A stretch of 64,000 nt of DNA from Gemmobacter denitrificans (GTDB taxonomy: Bacteria; Pseudomonadota; Alphaproteobacteria; Rhodobacterales; Rhodobacteraceae), in contig NZ_JBALHR010000007.1 in assembly GCF_036964905.1 (NCBI RefSeq), positions 1-64,000 on the forward strand, given 5' to 3'. This document shows positions 61,286 through 64,000 of this stretch, piece by piece (the stretch's first letter is position 1; each line of letters begins with the position of its first letter). The position numbers and the translations under genes were made by a program. The notes under the pieces were generated by a model. That model was not told the origin of the DNA. It saw only the letters and a program-made list of their open reading frames with translations, and ran no database searches.

Positions 61286-61321
61286 TTACAAAAATGTATG
61301 TACTTACTATTAGTAAGTCAA
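61286..61321. promoter_or_regulatory. Divergent promoters with a shared palindromic operator
   Basis: ACTTACTATTAGTAAGT (61302-61318) has perfect 8-bp arms around a central T; TACTTAC recurs upstream at 61283. On the minus strand TTGACT (61321-61316), 17 bases and TACATT (61298-61293) make the regulator promoter, its spacer filled by the operator. On the plus strand TTACAA (61286-61291), 16 bases and TATTAG (61308-61313) can serve qorB. One bound regulator would block both. Confidence 0.7.
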
Positions 61322-61361
61322 TGGTGCATCCTGGCAGCATCGCAACCTGAAAGGAACCGCC

Positions 61362-62198
61362 ATGACCATTGCCATTACCGGAGCCACCGGCCAGTTGGGC
61401 CGCCTTGCCATTGCCGGGCTGAAAGCACGCGGCGCAGCGCCAGTGGCGCTCGCCCGTGATCCGGCCCGTGCGGCCGATCTGGGTGTGGAAACCCGCGCCT
61501 TCGATTACAATGCGGCAGATGCCGCCGCCTTGCAGGGGATCAATACGCTGGTGCTGATCTCGTCCAGCGATCTTGAACGCGACCGCGCCGAGCAGCACCG
61601 CAATGTGATTGCGGCGGCGCAGGCGGCAGGGGTGCGGCGGATCATCTATACCTCCATCCTGCGTGCCGATCAGTCAGCCATGTTTCTGGTGCAGGCCCAT
61701 GGCCCGACCGAAGCCGCGCTTCATGCCTCGGGCCTTGCGGTAACGATCCTGCGCAACGGATGGTATACAGAAAACTACACCGGTGCCCTTGGGGCCGCCT
61801 TGCAGCATGGCGCGATCATCGGCGCAGCCGGGCAGGGCAAGCTGTCCACGGCGGCCCGCGCCGACTATGCCGAAGCCATCGTTGTTACCGCGCTGGATGA
61901 TGCCCATATCGGCAAGACCTATGAACTGGCCGGCGATACCGCCTTCACCCTGGAAGAGCTTGCGGCCGAGGTGTCCCGGCAGGCAGGCAAGCCGGTGGCC
62001 TATGTGAACCTGCCGCAGGCAGACTATGCCAAGGCGCTGGAAGGTTTCGGTCTGCCGCCCGTGCTGACCGCCGCATTGGCCGACAGCGACCACCATGCGG
62101 CACAGGGGGCACTGTTTGATGACAGCCGGACCCTCTCTGCACTGATCGGTCGCCCCACGACCCCGATGGCCGAAACAGTCCGCGCCGCATTGGCCTGA
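61362..62198 (+). CDS. NAD(P)H:quinone oxidoreductase, QorB type (NmrA-like SDR)
   Basis: 278 residues, an atypical SDR. The Rossmann motif ITGATGQLGR is at residues 5-14, followed by LVLISSSDLERDRAEQHRNVI, RIIYTSILRA and VTILRNGWYTENY, all matching YtfG/QorB of E. coli, which reduces quinones with NADPH. AAAGGAACCGCC precedes the ATG. Controlled by the divergent HxlR regulator. Confidence 0.88.
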   Translation: MTIAITGATGQLGRLAIAGLKARGAAPVALARDPARAADLGVETRAFDYNAADAAALQGINTLVLISSSDLERDRAEQHRNVIAAAQAAGVRRIIYTSILRADQSAMFLVQAHGPTEAALHASGLAVTILRNGWYTENYTGALGAALQHGAIIGAAGQGKLSTAARADYAEAIVVTALDDAHIGKTYELAGDTAFTLEELAAEVSRQAGKPVAYVNLPQADYAKALEGFGLPPVLTAALADSDHHAAQGALFDDSRTLSALIGRPTTPMAETVRAALA

Positions 62199-62205
62199 CG
62201 GGGCC

Positions 62206-62237
62206 GGGCCCCCGCTGCCGTGCCGCTGCGGGGGCCC
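62206..62237 (+). terminator. GC hairpin after the QorB-type gene
   Basis: GGGCCCCCGC (62206-62215), a 12-base loop and GCGGGGGCCC (62228-62237), seven bases after the stop and without a T run. Confidence 0.5.
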
Positions 62238-62331
62238 ATATGTCGCATTTCTGCGATTCCGCTCCGCTCCGGGCCTTGCCCCGGCGGCAATCCCCGGCAG
62301 AATGGGTGCAAAACCAGCAGGGGAACCCAGC

Positions 62332-62742
62332 ATGTCCGCCGCGACCGCCCGCGCCACCATTCAGGCCTATTACGATGCTTTCAACGCTGGCAATGCTGCC
62401 GGTATGCTGGATCGCGTCACCGAGGATATCGAACACCGGGTCAATGAAGGGGCGATCCGTCATGGCCGCGCCCTGTTCGCGGAATTCTGCAGCCATATGG
62501 GCGTCAGCTACCGCGAAGAATTGCGCGACATGGTGATCTTCGTCTCTGAGGACGGCACCCGCGGCGCGGCAGAGTTTGTGGTGCATGGCGAATATCTGCA
62601 AACCGATCCGGGCCTGCCCGAGGCGCGCGGCCAGCGTTATGTTCTGCCCGCCGGGGCGTTTTTCGATCTGAAGGGCGACCGGATTTCGCGCGTCACCACC
62701 TTTTACAATCTGAACGACTGGATCGCGCAGGTTTCGACGTGA
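62332..62742 (+). CDS. NTF2-like (SnoaL/ketosteroid-isomerase type) protein
   Basis: 136 residues with the cone-shaped NTF2 fold pattern: IQAYYDAFNAGNAAGMLDRVTEDIEHRVNEG, then AAEFVVHGEYL and RVTTFYNLNDWI. Function unknown; many relatives are small isomerases. The ATG at 62332 follows GGGGAACCCAGC. It ends inside the GNAT start (GTGA overlap), so the two are coupled. Confidence 0.82.
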   Translation: MSAATARATIQAYYDAFNAGNAAGMLDRVTEDIEHRVNEGAIRHGRALFAEFCSHMGVSYREELRDMVIFVSEDGTRGAAEFVVHGEYLQTDPGLPEARGQRYVLPAGAFFDLKGDRISRVTTFYNLNDWIAQVST

Positions 62743-63323
62743 CCGAGGTTCGCGTTCTGACCGGCACCGCGCTGGATGCGGCGCTGGAGGATGTGGCGCG
62801 GTTGCGGATCACCGTGTTTCGCGACTGGCCCTATCTTTACGATGGGTCGCTGGAATATGAGCGGGACTATCTGCAAACCTATCGCGACAGTCCCGGTGCC
62901 ATTCTGGTCGGGGCCTTTGATGGGGCGCGGCTGGTCGGGGCCTCGACCGGCACGCCGATGGAAGATCACGCCGATGATCTGGGCGCGGCGCTGGCCGATT
63001 GCGGGGTGCCGCTGGCTTCCATCTTCTATTGCGCGGAATCGGTTCTGTTGCCCGCATGGCGGGGGCAGGGGTTGGGACATGCATTCTTTGATGCGCGCGA
63101 GGCCCATGCCCGCGCGCTTGGCCGCAGCCATGTTGCCTTCTGTTCGGTGAAACGCCCCGACGATCACCCGATGCGACCTGCCGAATATCGCAGCAATGAT
63201 GCGTTCTGGGCCAAGCGTGGCTATGCGCCCTTGCCGGGAGCGATGGCCAGCTTTTCCTGGCGCGATCTGGGGGAACGTGAAGAAACCCGCAAACCGTTGC
63301 AATTCTGGATGCGGGCGCTTTAG
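62739..63323 (+). CDS. GNAT family N-acetyltransferase
   Basis: 194 residues. The acetyl-CoA loop WRGQGLGHAFF near residue 108 fits the Q/RxxGxG/A motif, after a beta strand IFYCAESVLLP. The substrate is unknown. It starts at GTG (62739), overlapping the previous stop by three bases. The nitrilase-family gene follows after 38 bases. Confidence 0.82.
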   Translation: MTEVRVLTGTALDAALEDVARLRITVFRDWPYLYDGSLEYERDYLQTYRDSPGAILVGAFDGARLVGASTGTPMEDHADDLGAALADCGVPLASIFYCAESVLLPAWRGQGLGHAFFDAREAHARALGRSHVAFCSVKRPDDHPMRPAEYRSNDAFWAKRGYAPLPGAMASFSWRDLGEREETRKPLQFWMRAL

Positions 63324-63361
63324 CGCCCCTGCCGCCCCTTTCCGATCCCGCAGGTTTGCCC

Positions 63362-64000
63362 ATGAAGATCGCCGCCGCTGCCTATCCTTTCGACTTCTTC
63401 ACCGGCTTTGACGCCTATGCCGCCAAGCTGGAAACCTGGGTGGCCGATGCCGCCGGTCAGGGGGCAGACCTGCTGGTCTTTCCCGAATATGGCGCGATGG
63501 AACTGGGCAGCCTTGGGGGCCGCGACATTGCGGCTGATCTGGAGGCCTGCCTGCACGAAGTCGCCCGCTGGAAGCCGCAGGTCGATGCGCTGCATCTGGA
63601 TCTCGCCGCGCGACATGGGGTGCTTATCCTGGGCGCGTCGGGCCCGGTGTTCCTGCCGGGGCAGCAGCGGCCGGTGAACCGCGCCACGCTTTATGGGCCG
63701 GGCGGCATTCTGGGCCATCAGGACAAACAGATCATGACGCGGTTTGAACGTGAAACATGGTTTGTCGAACCGGGGCAGGGGCTGACGGTCTTTGATACGC
63801 CACTGGGCCGTCTGGGCGTGGTGATTTGCTATGACAGCGAATTTCCTTTGCTGGCACGCGCATTGGTCGAGGCGGGGGCAGACATCCTGCTGGCGCCATC
63901 CTGCACCGACAGCCATCGCGGCTTTACCCGGGTGCGCGTGGGCGCCATGGCGCGGGCGCTGGAAAACCAGTGCATTGTCGTGCACGCCCCCACGGTGGGG
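63362..64000 (+). CDS. Carbon-nitrogen hydrolase (nitrilase superfamily), cut by the window end
   Basis: The first 213 codons are present and the gene continues past 64000. The catalytic triad is complete: Glu42 (FPEYG), Lys122 (HQDKQIM) and Cys156 (VICYDSE). The enzyme cleaves or makes an amide C-N bond in the cytoplasm; candidates include omega-amidase and N-carbamoyl-type amidohydrolases. The nearby GNAT and NTF2-like genes give no substrate hint. Confidence 0.85.
   Translation, partial: MKIAAAAYPFDFFTGFDAYAAKLETWVADAAGQGADLLVFPEYGAMELGSLGGRDIAADLEACLHEVARWKPQVDALHLDLAARHGVLILGASGPVFLPGQQRPVNRATLYGPGGILGHQDKQIMTRFERETWFVEPGQGLTVFDTPLGRLGVVICYDSEFPLLARALVEAGADILLAPSCTDSHRGFTRVRVGAMARALENQCIVVHAPTVG

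Overview
The window is a piece of a GC-rich alphaproteobacterial chromosome, most likely from the family Rhodobacteraceae (Rhodobacter/Paracoccus relatives). Four things point there: an alpha-type ribosomal cluster with no rpsD between rpsK and rpoA; a bztABCD-type amino-acid transporter; ATP12 and COQ9 homologues; and DUF2948 and UPF0262 genes beside murA and hisD. I see no insertion sequence, prophage, CRISPR array or integrase. This is core chromosome with a few accessory genes.

Bases 1-15650 hold the end of tuf followed by the S10, spc and alpha ribosomal clusters: rpsJ-rplC-rplD-rplW-rplB-rpsS-rplV-rpsC-rplP, rpmC-rpsQ-rplN-rplX-rplE-rpsN-rpsH-rplF-rplR-rpsE-rpmD, rplO-secY-adk, and rpsM-rpsK-rpoA-rplQ. 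The gene order is standard, but the run is cut by terminator-like hairpins after rplW, rplP, rpmD and adk. New promoter candidates follow three of these cuts, and one more precedes rpsJ. The oddest break is a reverse-strand gene for a small secreted protein lodged between rplP and rpmC.

Bases 15700-25000 carry a periplasmic HtrA/Deg protease, RarA, an SDR oxidoreductase, ArgB, a frameshifted sterol-desaturase-family gene, an iron-sulfur protein, a SixA-like phosphatase, and a M48 protease with a DUF898 membrane protein. Bases 24900-29500 are the bztABCD transporter on the minus strand. Bases 29700-35000 are one tightly overlapping minus-strand operon, yidC-MOSC-engB-crcB-rluC-ATP12.

Bases 35100-48000 hold an EAL-domain protein, TtcA, MscL, a ferric-reductase-like membrane protein, alanine dehydrogenase with a divergent Lrp regulator, a CAP/RTX secreted protein, rpsU, COQ9, a quinone oxidoreductase, and a TesA-type esterase divergent from a YbbA/YbbP-type ABC system. 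Bases 48200-53300 look like a myo-inositol uptake and oxidation operon: a TIM-barrel protein, ABC binding protein, permease, ATPase, and IolG. It has an operator matching GGAA-N6-TTCC and a second, LacI-like palindrome.

Bases 53300-64000 hold a secreted hypothetical protein, ArgE, DUF2948, MurA, a small basic protein, tRNA-Thr(GGT), HisD, UPF0262, a low-molecular-weight phosphatase, a C13-peptidase-like lipoprotein, a HxlR/QorB regulator-enzyme pair with a clear shared operator, an NTF2-like protein, a GNAT acetyltransferase, and the start of a nitrilase-superfamily gene.
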